Numbered from the stretch's first letter, positions 1 to 10,004 are shown. The stretch: 64,000 nucleotides of DNA from Prochlorococcus marinus XMU1402 (GCF_017696205.1 NZ_JAAORD010000002.1:558001-622000); one strand, 5' to 3'. Notes: generated from the letters alone by a model not told the origin. Made by a program: numbers and translations.

Positions 1-329
1 TTCGCTATGTAAGTATCACTTACAGGAACATAAGCTTCAGGTTGATAATAATCATAGTAAGAAATAAAGTACTCAACAGCATTTTTTGGAAAAAACTCCC
101 TTAATTCATTACATAGTTGTGCAGCTAAAGTTTTGTTATGAGCTAATACAAGAGCTGGTCTTCCTGTTTGTTGAATTACATTCGCAATAGTAAATGTTTT
201 ACCAGTTCCAGTAGCCCCTAATAGAGTCTGAAACTCTTTACCACTATTTACACCTTTAACTAATTTTTTAATAGCTTCTGGTTGATCTCCATTTGGTTCA
301 TAAGGGGCTTGAAGCTTATAGTTGTTCAT
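1..329 (-). CDS. uvrB: UvrB, excinuclease ABC subunit B (N-terminal part, cut by window edge)
   Basis: UvrB is the damage-verification helicase of nucleotide excision repair and works with UvrA and UvrC. About 109 residues from the ATG are present; the rest lies beyond the left edge. The visible part opens with [20 protein letters not shown], followed by the Walker A stretch GATGTGKT and then the beta-hairpin stretch [18 protein letters not shown], all hallmarks of UvrB. It lies 29 bases behind ycf23 on the same strand, so the two may share a transcript. No LexA-type box is evident in the short gap. Identification is secure although the gene is partial. Confidence 0.96.
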   Translation of the reverse strand, partial: MNNYKLQAPYEPNGDQPEAIKKLVKGVNSGKEFQTLLGATGTGKTFTIANVIQQTGRPALVLAHNKTLAAQLCNELREFFPKNAVEYFISYYDYYQPEAYVPVSDTYIA

Positions 330-358
330 CAAGCAAGTAGCTAAAAGATATTAATATA

Positions 359-1135
359 CTAGGAAATTTTTTCTCCAATTATTGAATTTTTCAAAGATTC
401 TTTTAAGCCCCTAACAACAGCAATCATTGATATTAAATCATCTAATTTATTAACTACAGATCCAACACCAACTGCTGAGGCTCCAGAGGATATTGCTAGT
501 GGACAAGTTATTTGGCTTAAGCCAGAGGCACTCATGATTGGTATATCTAGAGACTGTTTCTTAAATTCTTGATGAATAGCATAGGTAGCTGCAAGAGTTG
601 GTACTGATTTTTCAAAAAAGCCCTGAATTCCTGGAGAGTATGGAGTAGAGCTGGTGCCACCTTCTGTTTGAATAATATCAACACCCTCTTCAACTAGCTT
701 TACAGCAAGATCAACTTGTTTATGGATAGGCATAGTATGAGGAACAGTTACTGATAAGGGAACATTAGGCAATAAATCTCTCGTCTGTTTTGTAATGTTT
801 AAAACTTTTTTATCTGAAAAATTAATGCCTTTTTTATAAAAAGTATCGTAATTTCCTATCTCAATTAGTGAGGCACCTGCTTTTACAGAATCTAGAAAAG
901 ATTGAGGCTCCACTGAACTAACACATACGGGTATTACTGAATTCTTAAGTACTAAATCAACAAGTTCAGGTTTACAAGCAATATCGACAAGATCTGCGCC
1001 TCCTAATGAAGCAGCCTCAACAATTATTTTCACAGATTGAACATCGAAATTATTCAATCCTGAAATAACTTTGAGTAAAGATTTGTTTTTTAACTCCTCT
1101 TTAATTTTTTGTGGCAAAAGATTAATCAGACTCAT
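359..1135 (-). CDS. ycf23: Ycf23 family protein (DUF561)
   Basis: This 258-residue protein matches the Ycf23/DUF561 family of cyanobacteria and red-algal plastids. The family has a predicted TIM-barrel fold and no firmly established reaction. Barrel-like phosphate-binding stretches are visible: EAASLGGADLVDIA near residues 41-54, GTSSTPYSPGI near 160-170, and ISSGASAVGVGSVV near 216-229. It is transcribed toward uvrB and diverges from tilS across an 85-base gap that carries a small palindrome. It might be a metabolic or regulatory aldolase-like protein; the function is unknown to me. Confidence 0.85.
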   Translation of the reverse strand: MSLINLLPQKIKEELKNKSLLKVISGLNNFDVQSVKIIVEAASLGGADLVDIACKPELVDLVLKNSVIPVCVSSVEPQSFLDSVKAGASLIEIGNYDTFYKKGINFSDKKVLNITKQTRDLLPNVPLSVTVPHTMPIHKQVDLAVKLVEEGVDIIQTEGGTSSTPYSPGIQGFFEKSVPTLAATYAIHQEFKKQSLDIPIMSASGLSQITCPLAISSGASAVGVGSVVNKLDDLISMIAVVRGLKESLKNSIIGEKIS

Positions 1136-1168
1136 TTACTTAATGAATTTATTACCCGATTGTGACAT

Positions 1169-1183
1169 TGTTTTAGTAAAACA
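1169..1183. promoter_or_regulatory. 15-bp perfect palindrome between divergent ycf23 and tilS
   Basis: TGTTTTA-G-TAAAACA is a perfect inverted repeat with 7-bp arms. It lies roughly midway between two divergent start codons. It could be an operator serving either gene. It does not fit the NtcA consensus (GTA-N8-TAC) or the cyanobacterial LexA consensus. In AT-rich DNA a chance occurrence is possible. Confidence 0.3.
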
Positions 1184-1220
1184 GTGCATTTTTTAAAGAA
1201 TATTATCTGAGCAACACACA

Positions 1221-2231
1221 ATGTCTGATAAAAAATTAACTCAGAAAAATTGGTCATCATGGCATCATCAGCTTCATAAGGAGATTCTTACCAAAAAAAT
1301 ATTAATTCCCAAAGGATCAAATATTTTAATAAGTGTTTCCGGCGGGCAAGACTCAATGGCCTTATTGACCCTAATTAATGATCTAAAAAAACTTCATAAT
1401 TGGTCTATTAGTGTTTGGCATGGTGATCATCAGTGGCACACAAAATCTTCAATATATGCTCTTGAATTAAAAAGTTATTGCGAAGATAAAAATATTTCAT
1501 TCTATGTTGATCAAGCAAATAAAGAAAATATTTCTTCAGAAGAAAAAGCACGAGAATGGAGATATAAAAAATTATGTGAAAGAGCCAAAACTTTATTTAA
1601 CAAGAACCAGCAAAAAAATAATATTTATTTGTTAACTGGTCACACGAGTAGTGATAACGCAGAAACATTTATCCTCAATTTATCTAGAGGAAGCAATTTT
1701 GCCGGTCTAAGTAATATTGAAAGCAAAAGATTACTAGAAAATCAAATTTTTTTAATAAGGCCAATATTAATTTTCAGTAGAGAAGATACAAAACAATTTT
1801 GCAATAATATGAAAATCCCAGTCTGGGAAGATCCTACAAATTCAGATCTTAAATTAAAAAGAAATTTAGTAAGAAAAAAAATTATTCCTTCCTTAGAGGT
1901 TATGTATCCTGGCTGTTCTGAAAGAATAAATATTTTTTCCCAAAAAATAAGCAACTACAATAATGAACGTAATGATCTAAGTGAACTAGCATACCTATAT
2001 TGTAAGAATTCAAAAGGTATCAATAGGAATCTCTTAAATAGTATGTGTATTGAAGCGAGGTGCACAATCTTAAATAGATTTTTAAAAGAAATATCTACGA
2101 AGCAATGTAGTTCTAAAAATCTGACAAAATTAGCAACTTCAATTTATCAAAAAAATAAAGGTCAAATTAGCTTGCAAGAGTTTTTAAAAATTGTTTGGGA
2201 TAAAAACTATATAAATTTTAAAGAAAGTTAA
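1221..2231 (+). CDS. tilS: tRNA(Ile)-lysidine synthetase TilS
   Basis: TilS converts C34 of tRNA-Ile(CAU) to lysidine using ATP, so the tRNA reads AUA as isoleucine. The PP-loop ATP-pyrophosphatase motif SVSGGQDSMALL lies near residues 38-49. The second conserved block TGHTSSDNAETFILNLSRGS follows near 138-157. At 336 residues it is the short, cyanobacterial-size form, with little C-terminal domain. The stop codon shares four bases (TTAA) with the stop of the convergent rnj, leaving no room for a separate terminator. Confidence 0.95.
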   Translation: MSDKKLTQKNWSSWHHQLHKEILTKKILIPKGSNILISVSGGQDSMALLTLINDLKKLHNWSISVWHGDHQWHTKSSIYALELKSYCEDKNISFYVDQANKENISSEEKAREWRYKKLCERAKTLFNKNQQKNNIYLLTGHTSSDNAETFILNLSRGSNFAGLSNIESKRLLENQIFLIRPILIFSREDTKQFCNNMKIPVWEDPTNSDLKLKRNLVRKKIIPSLEVMYPGCSERINIFSQKISNYNNERNDLSELAYLYCKNSKGINRNLLNSMCIEARCTILNRFLKEISTKQCSSKNLTKLATSIYQKNKGQISLQEFLKIVWDKNYINFKES

Positions 2232-4213
2232 GATGTTAAAGCAGATCTTCTTCTTCTTGTTCTACCTTCAAATGAATCTTCTGTAGCAGTCTCAGTTGAT
2301 GGATTTTGTGAAACTTTTGATTTTTTTTGATTATTTTGCGAGTTATTTGAACTATTGGGATGATGATTATTTGATTTCCTATTGAAATTATTATTATTTC
2401 TATTTCTATTGGAAAAATTTTGCTCTTCGGTAATCTTTGGAATATAAGCACGGGTTCCACTTGGTGCAGGTTGAACTAAACACAAAATCAGTGGTTCAAC
2501 TTGTAATTCTCTCCTCATCCTTCTCGATAAACCATTTTCAATTTCTCTTTGTACACCAATCCAATCTACTTCAAAATTATTCGGCCCAGTTTGCCTAGAT
2601 AATTGTTTCCATCTATTCTCTAAAACCCAGCTTATTTCTCGTTCTGTCCACATAGACATTTTTCTTGGCTCTGCAGTAGTAACAACTCCTCTTAAATTAA
2701 CTCTGGGAGGCGCAACCATCTTCCCATCTGTACTAATAGGAGCTAAAACAGTTACTACGCCATCGCCAGCTAATTGCTGCCTTTCCTTTAATACACGAGC
2801 ATCTACTATCCCATTTCGTGAGTTATCAAGAAGTTCAACACCAGCTTTTACAGGATCACCTTTTTGAATAGAATGAGGTGTTAGTTCAACTACATCTCCA
2901 TTTTCAATAATTAAAATATTGTCCTTTGGAACCCCCATAGTTTGTGCACTCTTACCATGAGAAACAAGCATTCTATGTTCTCCATGAACAGGAACAAAAA
3001 ACTTAGGTTTAGCAAGTGCCAACATTAACTTTTGATCTTCTTGAAAACCATGACCAGAAACATGAATATTCTCACCCTTTCCATAAACAACCTTTGCTCC
3101 GAGTTTCATTAATCTATCTATTGTATTAACAACAGAAATAGTATTTCCAGGAATTGGGCTAGCTGAAAATATCACAGTATCAGTAGTCTTAAGACGAACA
3201 TGCTGATGTTCACCACGAGATATTCTGCTTAACGCTGCCAGAGGTTCCCCTTGACTTCCAGTCATTAATAATAAAGTCTCTCTATCTGGTAAATCTCTAA
3301 TTTGTTTTATAGGAACAAACAAATCATCTGGGCATTTCATATAACCAATATCTCTAGCTTTAGCAATAACATTAATCATCGATCTACCTAACAAACCGAC
3401 CTTTCTTCCATGTTTCATGGCCAACTCTAAGATCATTGTCACTCTATGAACAGAACTAGCAAAAGTGGTAAGGATAACTCTTTCTTTTGCCTCAGCAATA
3501 TGTTTTTCTAAAGAGGGATAGATAGTTTTCTCAGAAGGACAAAAACCTGGAACTTCGGCATTAGTAGAATCACTGAACATGCATAAAACACCCTTCTCTC
3601 CATAATGCACCATTCTTTCAATATCAAATTGCTCTCCATCTACTGGCATGTGATCAAACTTAAAATCCCCCGTGAAAATAATTGTGCCAACAGGTGTTGT
3701 AACTGCTAAAGAAAAACTATCGCAAATAGAATGGGTATTTCGGATAAATTCAACAGAAAAATGTTGTCCAACTTTTACAACATCTCTTGGATTTACTGTC
3801 TGTATAGTTGTTCTATCAGATACCCCTGCTTCCTCCATTTTTCCTCTGAGCATTGACATTGCCAGTCTTGGACCATAAATAATCGGAATATTAAAATGCT
3901 TTAGATGATGAGAAATACCTCCAATATGATCTTCATGACCATGAGTGACAATCATTCCTTTTATTCTTCTTTGATTTTCTTTTAAAAAAGTTGTATCCGG
4001 CATAACAACGTTTACGCCATGCATACCATCAGATGGGAAAGCGAGGCCAGCATCAACAAGCATCAATTCATCACCATATTCAAAAACACAAGTGTTTTTG
4101 CCTATTTCATGTAGTCCTCCAAGAGGTATTACACGTAAAGCTGGCGTATTAGTTTTAGATCTAGATGAATCATTAGTAGATCTATTTGCAGTTGAATTTG
4201 TACTTGGTTGCAT
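2228..4213 (-). CDS. rnj: Ribonuclease J
   Basis: RNase J is a metallo-beta-lactamase/beta-CASP ribonuclease with 5'-exo and endo activity, acting in mRNA decay and rRNA maturation. The zinc motif HGHEDHIGG starts at residue 91, and further lactamase and CASP motifs follow (FTGDFKFDH, SDSTNAEVPG, SASPIPGN, PVHGEHRM). About 25 residues of Ser/Thr/Asn-rich N-terminal extension precede the core. The last 66 residues are a low-complexity Asn/Ser/Lys tail ending in GRTRRRRSALTS. At 661 residues it is longer than the roughly 550-residue Firmicutes enzymes because of these ends. It lies downstream of asd-dapA on the same strand with an 81-base gap that holds a candidate promoter. Confidence 0.96.
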   Translation of the reverse strand: MQPSTNSTANRSTNDSSRSKTNTPALRVIPLGGLHEIGKNTCVFEYGDELMLVDAGLAFPSDGMHGVNVVMPDTTFLKENQRRIKGMIVTHGHEDHIGGISHHLKHFNIPIIYGPRLAMSMLRGKMEEAGVSDRTTIQTVNPRDVVKVGQHFSVEFIRNTHSICDSFSLAVTTPVGTIIFTGDFKFDHMPVDGEQFDIERMVHYGEKGVLCMFSDSTNAEVPGFCPSEKTIYPSLEKHIAEAKERVILTTFASSVHRVTMILELAMKHGRKVGLLGRSMINVIAKARDIGYMKCPDDLFVPIKQIRDLPDRETLLLMTGSQGEPLAALSRISRGEHQHVRLKTTDTVIFSASPIPGNTISVVNTIDRLMKLGAKVVYGKGENIHVSGHGFQEDQKLMLALAKPKFFVPVHGEHRMLVSHGKSAQTMGVPKDNILIIENGDVVELTPHSIQKGDPVKAGVELLDNSRNGIVDARVLKERQQLAGDGVVTVLAPISTDGKMVAPPRVNLRGVVTTAEPRKMSMWTEREISWVLENRWKQLSRQTGPNNFEVDWIGVQREIENGLSRRMRRELQVEPLILCLVQPAPSGTRAYIPKITEEQNFSNRNRNNNNFNRKSNNHHPNSSNNSQNNQKKSKVSQNPSTETATEDSFEGRTRRRRSALTS

Positions 4214-4283
4214 AATTTTGAAATTTTATGAAGGCCTGCTTGTAATCAAATAAGGTTTATTTAAATTTAATTATCAAGTTGAA

Positions 4284-4299
4284 TATAATCCCTATTATA
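4284..4299 (-). promoter_or_regulatory. Inverted repeat with consensus -10 for rnj, overlapping the dapA stop
   Basis: On the minus strand TATAAT-AGGG-ATTATA is a perfect 6-bp-arm inverted repeat. Its first arm is a consensus -10 hexamer about 80 bases ahead of the rnj start. No good -35 is seen, which is common in this kind of genome. The repeat also covers the dapA stop codon, so it could act as a weak hairpin at the end of dapA instead. Confidence 0.3.
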
Positions 4300-5197
4300 A
4301 GGATTTCAGGATAAAAGATAGTTGTTTTTTCATGTCAGTTGTTAATGGTGACAAAGGACTTCTTGGATTACCTACATTCCATCCCGATAGCTCCAAAGCA
4401 GCCTTAATTGGGATTGGATTAGTAGTCATAAAGAGTGCTTTAAAAAGAGGCTGAAGTTTTTCATGAATGGCAAGCGCATTGGAAACTTCTCCACTTTGAA
4501 AAGAATGAATCATCTCTTTCAATTGCAATCCAACTAAATGACTTGCAACACTTACTACTCCTACAGCACCTACAGATAACATTGGAAGCAACAATGAATC
4601 GTCGCCACTATATACAGAGAGTTCGGAGCCACAAATAGCTCTTAGTTCTGTTACTTCTTCTATTCTACCGCTTGCAGCTTTAATACTGAAGATATTTGAG
4701 AAATCCATAAGTTTCTTCACAGTATCTGGTAATAAATTGCACCCTGTCCTTCCAGGTATGTTGTAAAGCATTAGAGGCAAATCCTTGGCAGAATTAGCAA
4801 TAGAACTGAAATGTCTATAAAGACCTTCTTGAGGTGGTTTATTGTAATAAGGAACAACAACCAATGCACCGTCGGCTCCAGAGTCGTATGCTTTTCTTGT
4901 AGCTTCCACAGCCTCACTTGTGCAATTACTACCAGTTCCAACTATTACTTTACAGCTTGAATCCAAAGATCCTTTTACTGCAATAAATAAATCATGCTGT
5001 TCCGCCCATGAAAGAGTCGGAGATTCTCCAGTAGTTCCGCATAGTACAATTCCATCGGAACCATTCTCAAAAAGATAATTTGAGAGTTTTATAGCTAGTT
5101 CAAAATCTACATCTCCATTTTCAGTAAATGGAGTAACCATTGCAGTCAATATTCTTCCAAATAGTGGATTATTACACTCAGTTTTGTCTGTAATCAT
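4295..5197 (-). CDS. dapA: 4-hydroxy-tetrahydrodipicolinate synthase DapA
   Basis: DapA condenses pyruvate with aspartate semialdehyde, the first committed step to lysine and diaminopimelate for peptidoglycan. The GTTGESPTL motif, the catalytic tyrosine in [10 protein letters not shown] and the Schiff-base lysine in FSIKAASGR are all present. At 300 residues it has the normal family length. The start codon overlaps the stop of asd by four bases (ATGA), which implies translational coupling with the enzyme that makes its substrate. Confidence 0.97.
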   Translation of the reverse strand: MITDKTECNNPLFGRILTAMVTPFTENGDVDFELAIKLSNYLFENGSDGIVLCGTTGESPTLSWAEQHDLFIAVKGSLDSSCKVIVGTGSNCTSEAVEATRKAYDSGADGALVVVPYYNKPPQEGLYRHFSSIANSAKDLPLMLYNIPGRTGCNLLPDTVKKLMDFSNIFSIKAASGRIEEVTELRAICGSELSVYSGDDSLLLPMLSVGAVGVVSVASHLVGLQLKEMIHSFQSGEVSNALAIHEKLQPLFKALFMTTNPIPIKAALELSGWNVGNPRSPLSPLTTDMKKQLSFILKSL

Positions 5198-6225
5198 TTT
5201 TTTGGAATTAATAACTCAGCTATTTGAACAGCATTAAGTGCTGCTCCTTTCCTTATTTGATCTCCACATAACCATAATTCTAGTCCATTAGGATGACTTA
5301 TATCAGTTCTTAGCCTGCCAACAGCAATATTATCCCTTCCCATCACGTCGTTTGGCATAGGAAATCTATTATTTTTATAATCCTCAATTATTTCAATTCC
5401 AGGAGATTTTTTTAATTCTTCAAGAGCATCTTTAGGCTCAACTACCCCAGCAAATTCAATATTGATTGATTCAGAATGTGCTCTAAGTACTGGGACTCGA
5501 ACACATGTAGCAGAGAGCTTTAAATCAGCAATATTTAATATTTTTCTGGTCTCATTAACCATTTTCATCTCTTCTTCGCAGTAATTATTTTCAAGCATGG
5601 GAGAATTATGTAAGAACAAATTAAAAGCAAGAGAGTATGGCAAAACTTCACTTTTTTGAGGATTACCATGAAGAAATTGTTCAGTTAAAATTTTTAGTTC
5701 CTCCATCGCTAATTGCCCTGCACCACTTACAGATTGATATGTTGAGACTACAACTCTTTGAATAGTCGAAAGTTTATTTAACGGAGCTAAAACTAATGAC
5801 AATAAAATAGTAGTGCAGTTTGGATTTGCTATTACCCCATCATGATTGAGTACTTCACTAGCATTTACTTCAGGAACTACAAGAGGTACATTCTTATCTA
5901 ATCTAAAAGCACTTGAATTATCTATCATTAGAGCATTTTGTTCCATAATTGTAGACAACCATTTTTTTGAAATATTTCCACCAGCTGAAGCTAAAACTAA
6001 ATCAAGATTTAAAAATTCTTCCTTAGTGGTTTTTTTTGTGACTAATTCTTCACCTTTCCAAATAATCTTTTTCCCTTCTGACCTCTCTGATGAAAGCAAA
6101 ACCAGTTCTGATATTGGGAAATTACGTTGTTCAAGAATTCTGAGTAATTCAGATCCCACAGCACCTGAAGATCCTAAAACAGCAACTTTTAATGGCCTAC
6201 TAGGCAAAAACGGAGATTGTCTCAC
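5194..6225 (-). CDS. asd: Aspartate-semialdehyde dehydrogenase
   Basis: Asd reduces aspartyl phosphate to aspartate semialdehyde with NADPH, at the branch to lysine, threonine and methionine. The N-terminal Rossmann motif [16 protein letters not shown], the active-site cysteine in NPNCTTI and the VSGAGQ stretch are all visible. The length of 343 residues is normal. It is the first gene of an asd-dapA pair and is divergent from tig across 127 bases. A long reading frame on the opposite strand inside this gene is a shadow. Confidence 0.97.
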   Translation of the reverse strand: MRQSPFLPSRPLKVAVLGSSGAVGSELLRILEQRNFPISELVLLSSERSEGKKIIWKGEELVTKKTTKEEFLNLDLVLASAGGNISKKWLSTIMEQNALMIDNSSAFRLDKNVPLVVPEVNASEVLNHDGVIANPNCTTILLSLVLAPLNKLSTIQRVVVSTYQSVSGAGQLAMEELKILTEQFLHGNPQKSEVLPYSLAFNLFLHNSPMLENNYCEEEMKMVNETRKILNIADLKLSATCVRVPVLRAHSESINIEFAGVVEPKDALEELKKSPGIEIIEDYKNNRFPMPNDVMGRDNIAVGRLRTDISHPNGLELWLCGDQIRKGAALNAVQIAELLIPKK

Positions 6226-6297
6226 ACTTTAAAAATGATTTTTATTAATAGATTGACTATTTTTTTTACTTTATCAAAAAATTTACTTTCAAGGAAA

Positions 6298-6310
6298 TCA
6301 CATAATGTGA
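6298..6310. promoter_or_regulatory. 13-bp palindrome in the asd/tig divergent region
   Basis: TCACAT-A-ATGTGA is a perfect palindrome about 42 bases before the tig ATG. Its half-sites resemble those of CRP-family regulators but in everted order (TCACA before TGTGA), so it is not a canonical CRP site. It could be an operator for tig, for asd, or neither. Confidence 0.3.
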
Positions 6311-6352
6311 AATAATTAAGTTACGTCTTTATAGCAATAATTACACAAAAAC

Positions 6353-7744
6353 ATGGCTAAAGAAGAATTAATAGTCAAAACAACTCCTCTGCCTCAAAGT
6401 AGAATTTCATTTGAATTAGAAATACCATCGGAGACATGCAAAACCTTTATTAATGAGACAATCAGCACTATTAGTCGTTCGGCTAAAATTCCAGGATTTA
6501 GACTTGGTAAGATTCCTAAACAAGTTCTAATCCAAAGAATTGGAATAACACAATTACATGCATCTGCTCTAGAAAAAATAATTGATAAATCATGGCAAGA
6601 AGCATTAAAAATTAAATCTATTGAGCCTCTTAGTGAACCAGAATTGGTAGATGGCTTTGAATCTTTACTTGCAAAATTTAGTCCTGAAAAATCACTTAAG
6701 GTTACTCTTCAAACTGACATTGCCCCCGAAATAAAACTAAAAAAATCCAAAGGACTTAGTGTTGAAATCTCAAAAACTAAGTTTGATCCTAAGTCAGTAG
6801 ATGAAGCTCTAGAAAAATCTAGAAATCAGTTTGCAAATATTATCCCAGTAAGCAATAGAGCAGCGAAATTGGGTGATATTGCTGTAGTTAGTTTCAAAGG
6901 AAAATATAAAGATTCTGGTAAAGAGATTGATGGTGGAACAAGTGAATCAATGGATCTTGAATTAGAAAAGAATAAAATGATTCCCGGTTTCGTTGAGGGA
7001 ATCGTAAAGATGAAAATTGGTGATACTAAAACCCTAAACCTTAAATTTCCTGAAGATTATTCTCATGAGGATTCAAGAGGCAAACAAGCTATATTTGAAG
7101 TTAAACTTAAAGATCTCAAGGAAAAAGAATTACCTGAACTTAATGATGATTTTGCAAAACAGTCTGGTAACAAAGAATCATTAAAAGAATTAAGGAAAGA
7201 TATTGAAAAGCAATTAAAAGATAATTTTGAAAAAACTCAAAAAGATATCAAAATTGAAGCTTTATTAGATGCCTTAACAGATGAATTAGTTGCTGAAATT
7301 CCAAAATCTATGATTGATTTAGAAGTGAGAAATAATATTGAACAAACCGCCCAAAGATTTGCTCAACAAGGTCTTGATGTTAAATCTACTTTCACTCCAG
7401 AATTAGTTAAGTCATTAGCAGAGTCCACGAGGCCTCAAGCTGAAAAAAATGTTAAAAGAAATTTAGCTCTAAAAGCATTAGCTGAAAAAGAAAATATAAC
7501 AGTTGATAAAGATGAAATTGATTTAAAAATGAAAGATTATGAAGATGCAATCTCTAAATCTTCAAAACAAATAGATATTAAAAAATTAACAGAAGTAATA
7601 AATAACGATTTACTCAAAGAAAAATTAATAATATGGCTTGAAGAAAATTCCGAAGTAAAAGAAAAAACTACAAAAACCTCTAAAGCTAATAAAACCTCCA
7701 AAACAACAAAAACTGCAGCAAAAACAACAAAAACTAAAAACTAA
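6353..7744 (+). CDS. tig: Trigger factor, ribosome-associated chaperone
   Basis: Trigger factor binds nascent chains at the ribosome exit tunnel and has peptidyl-prolyl isomerase activity. The ribosome-docking signature GFRLGKIP lies at about residues 48-55. The FKBP-type domain (from GDIAVVSFKGKY to IFEVKLKDLKE) spans about 170-250, and a helical C-terminal chaperone domain follows. The final 30 residues are a Lys/Thr repeat (KTTKTSKANKTSKTTKT and onward) not needed for the fold. It is the first gene of the classic tig-clpP-clpX order. Confidence 0.97.
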   Translation: MAKEELIVKTTPLPQSRISFELEIPSETCKTFINETISTISRSAKIPGFRLGKIPKQVLIQRIGITQLHASALEKIIDKSWQEALKIKSIEPLSEPELVDGFESLLAKFSPEKSLKVTLQTDIAPEIKLKKSKGLSVEISKTKFDPKSVDEALEKSRNQFANIIPVSNRAAKLGDIAVVSFKGKYKDSGKEIDGGTSESMDLELEKNKMIPGFVEGIVKMKIGDTKTLNLKFPEDYSHEDSRGKQAIFEVKLKDLKEKELPELNDDFAKQSGNKESLKELRKDIEKQLKDNFEKTQKDIKIEALLDALTDELVAEIPKSMIDLEVRNNIEQTAQRFAQQGLDVKSTFTPELVKSLAESTRPQAEKNVKRNLALKALAEKENITVDKDEIDLKMKDYEDAISKSSKQIDIKKLTEVINNDLLKEKLIIWLEENSEVKEKTTKTSKANKTSKTTKTAAKTTKTKN

Positions 7745-7830
7745 AAATAAAAAATAAAAAAATAATTTGTGTAATTTCTAACTAATTAAAAGAAAACCCT
7801 TTAAATTATTAATATGATGAAAATTATTCT

Positions 7831-8475
7831 GTGAATTCTGAAAAAAAACATTTAATCCAAAGCTCAATAGGTTCTTACGAAAGCATTAATAAAACTAGTG
7901 CTGCTGTTCCTACCGTAATAGAACAATCTGGTAGGGGAGAAAGAGCTTTTGATATTTATTCAAGACTATTGAGGGAGAGAATTATTTTTTTAGGTACTGG
8001 AATTAATGATCAAGTATCTGATTCTCTAGTTGCACAATTATTATTTCTTGAAGCTGAAGATCCTGAAAAAGACATTCAAATATATATTAATTCTCCTGGA
8101 GGCTCAGTAAGTGCAGGAATGGCAATATACGATACTATGCAACAAATATCCCCAGATGTGGTGACAATATGTTTTGGAGTAGCTGCAAGTATGGGGGCAT
8201 TTCTACTCTCTGGTGGGGCAAAGGGGAAAAGATTGGCTTTACCTAATTCCAGGATAATGATTCATCAGCCTCTCGGAGGTGCACAAGGTCAAGCAGTAGA
8301 AATTGAAATTCAAGCTAAAGAAATACTTTTTCTCAAGAAAACATTAAATTCACTTTTATCAGAACATACTGGACAACCTTTAAAGAAAATTAATGAGGAT
8401 ACTGAAAGAGATTATTTCTTATCTCCGGCAGAAGCAGTCGAATATGGATTAATCGATAAAGTTATCAAAAAATGA
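7831..8475 (+). CDS. clpP: ATP-dependent Clp protease proteolytic subunit (ClpP2 type)
   Basis: ClpP forms the serine-protease chamber that degrades substrates fed by ClpX. The catalytic serine lies in GVAASMGAF (S120), the histidine in MIHQPLGG (H145), and the acid residue is about D194. The start is a GTG: the only nearby ATGs, at 7814 and 7817, belong to a six-codon frame whose TGA overlaps that GTG. An N-terminal extension of about 30 residues precedes the core. Position between tig and clpX fits ClpP2, the paralogue that pairs with ClpX in cyanobacteria (established for Synechococcus). Confidence 0.95.
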   Translation: MNSEKKHLIQSSIGSYESINKTSAAVPTVIEQSGRGERAFDIYSRLLRERIIFLGTGINDQVSDSLVAQLLFLEAEDPEKDIQIYINSPGGSVSAGMAIYDTMQQISPDVVTICFGVAASMGAFLLSGGAKGKRLALPNSRIMIHQPLGGAQGQAVEIEIQAKEILFLKKTLNSLLSEHTGQPLKKINEDTERDYFLSPAEAVEYGLIDKVIKK

Positions 8476-8578
8476 CAAGGGAGACTTATTTTTTAAGAAT
8501 ATGATGACGAATCGATGTTTATGAGCAATCCTAGTGAATAGGGTTAATTAACACCTTTAATTTTAGACTTTAAAATCG

Positions 8579-9946
8579 ATGGCTAAATTCGACGCCCATC
8601 TTAAATGTTCATTTTGCGGCAAATCACAAGATCAAGTTAGAAAGCTAATAGCTGGTCCTGGAGTTTATATCTGTGATGAGTGCATAGATCTTTGTAATGA
8701 AATTCTTGATGAAGAACTACTTGATAATCAATCTATTACAAACAACTCCCCACAAGTAAAAAAGAAGTTATCAACTGATAATCCCAAAAAATCTATTCCT
8801 TTAGAATTGACCTCAATTCCTAAACCATTAGAAATTAAAAGTTTTCTTGATAACCAGGTTGTTGGACAAGAATCTGCAAAAAAAATATTATCAGTAGCTG
8901 TATATAACCACTACAAAAGATTAGCTTGGAAAGTTAAAGAAGAGAATAAAAATAGCAATTCACAAGATTCACAAGCAACGAAATTACAAAAATCAAACAT
9001 TTTACTTATCGGGCCAACTGGAAGTGGCAAAACATTATTGGCACAAACTTTAGCTGAGTTTCTTGATGTTCCTTTTGCAGTTGCTGATGCAACGACTTTG
9101 ACAGAGGCTGGATATGTAGGAGAAGATGTTGAAAATATACTTTTAAGACTTCTACAAAAATCAGAGATGAATGTAGAGCTAGCTCAAAAAGGAATTATTT
9201 ATATAGATGAAATAGACAAAATTGCTAGAAAAAGTGAGAATCCCTCAATTACTAGAGATGTCTCTGGTGAAGGGGTACAGCAAGCATTATTAAAAATGCT
9301 TGAAGGAACAATTGCCAATGTGCCGCCGCAAGGAGGCAGAAAACACCCCTATCACGACTGTATCCAAATTGATACGAGTCAAATTCTATTTATTTGTGGA
9401 GGAGCTTTTATAGGTTTAGAGGACATAGTTCAAAAACGTATGGGTAAACACTCAATAGGATTTACCACCAACGAAGATCAAAACAAGGTTAATTCAAAAA
9501 AATTAGTTGATCCACGAGATTCCCTAAAAAATTTAGAGTTAGATGATTTAGTGAAATATGGGTTAATTCCAGAATTTATTGGAAGAATTCCAGTTTGTGC
9601 CGTATTGGATCGTCTTACTAAAGAAACTTTACAATCTATTCTGACTCAACCAAGAGATGCTCTCGTAAAGCAATTCAAAACGTTGCTAAGTATGGATAAT
9701 GTTGAATTATCATTTGAGCCTGATTCTGTTGAGGCAATAGCGAATGAAGCATATAAAAGAAAAACAGGCGCAAGAGCATTAAGATCAATAATTGAAGAAC
9801 TAATGCTTGATATTATGTATACTTTGCCTTCTGAAGAAAATATAAAAGAATTCACAATTACAAAAAAAATGGTAGAAAATTTATTCGCATCCAAAATTGT
9901 TAAACTACCTTCTGGATCAAAACGAATCATTAAAGAGTCTGCATAA
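8579..9946 (+). CDS. clpX: ATP-dependent Clp protease ATP-binding subunit ClpX
   Basis: ClpX is the AAA+ unfoldase partner of ClpP. The N-terminal C4 zinc-binding domain has cysteines at residues 10, 13, 32 and 35. Walker A is GPTGSGKT near 145-152. The pore loop GYVGED, Walker [10 protein letters not shown], the ClpP-docking SIGF loop and the sensor-2 stretch RKTGARALR follow. At 455 residues it is slightly longer than the E. coli protein because of a linker after the zinc domain. The 103 bases after clpP may hold an own promoter; they include a GTTAATTAAC palindrome at 8543-8552. Confidence 0.97.
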   Translation: MAKFDAHLKCSFCGKSQDQVRKLIAGPGVYICDECIDLCNEILDEELLDNQSITNNSPQVKKKLSTDNPKKSIPLELTSIPKPLEIKSFLDNQVVGQESAKKILSVAVYNHYKRLAWKVKEENKNSNSQDSQATKLQKSNILLIGPTGSGKTLLAQTLAEFLDVPFAVADATTLTEAGYVGEDVENILLRLLQKSEMNVELAQKGIIYIDEIDKIARKSENPSITRDVSGEGVQQALLKMLEGTIANVPPQGGRKHPYHDCIQIDTSQILFICGGAFIGLEDIVQKRMGKHSIGFTTNEDQNKVNSKKLVDPRDSLKNLELDDLVKYGLIPEFIGRIPVCAVLDRLTKETLQSILTQPRDALVKQFKTLLSMDNVELSFEPDSVEAIANEAYKRKTGARALRSIIEELMLDIMYTLPSEENIKEFTITKKMVENLFASKIVKLPSGSKRIIKESA

Positions 9947-10004
9947 AAATTGGAATTTAATTGTTGAAATTTAAAAATTACTTTATTTAATTAATGAATA
10001 ATAA

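Noticed and set aside
5846-6232. 128-residue plus-strand ORF opposite asd
   Set aside because: It is a mirror of the conserved asd reading frame, lacks family features and has no promoter or ribosome site of its own.
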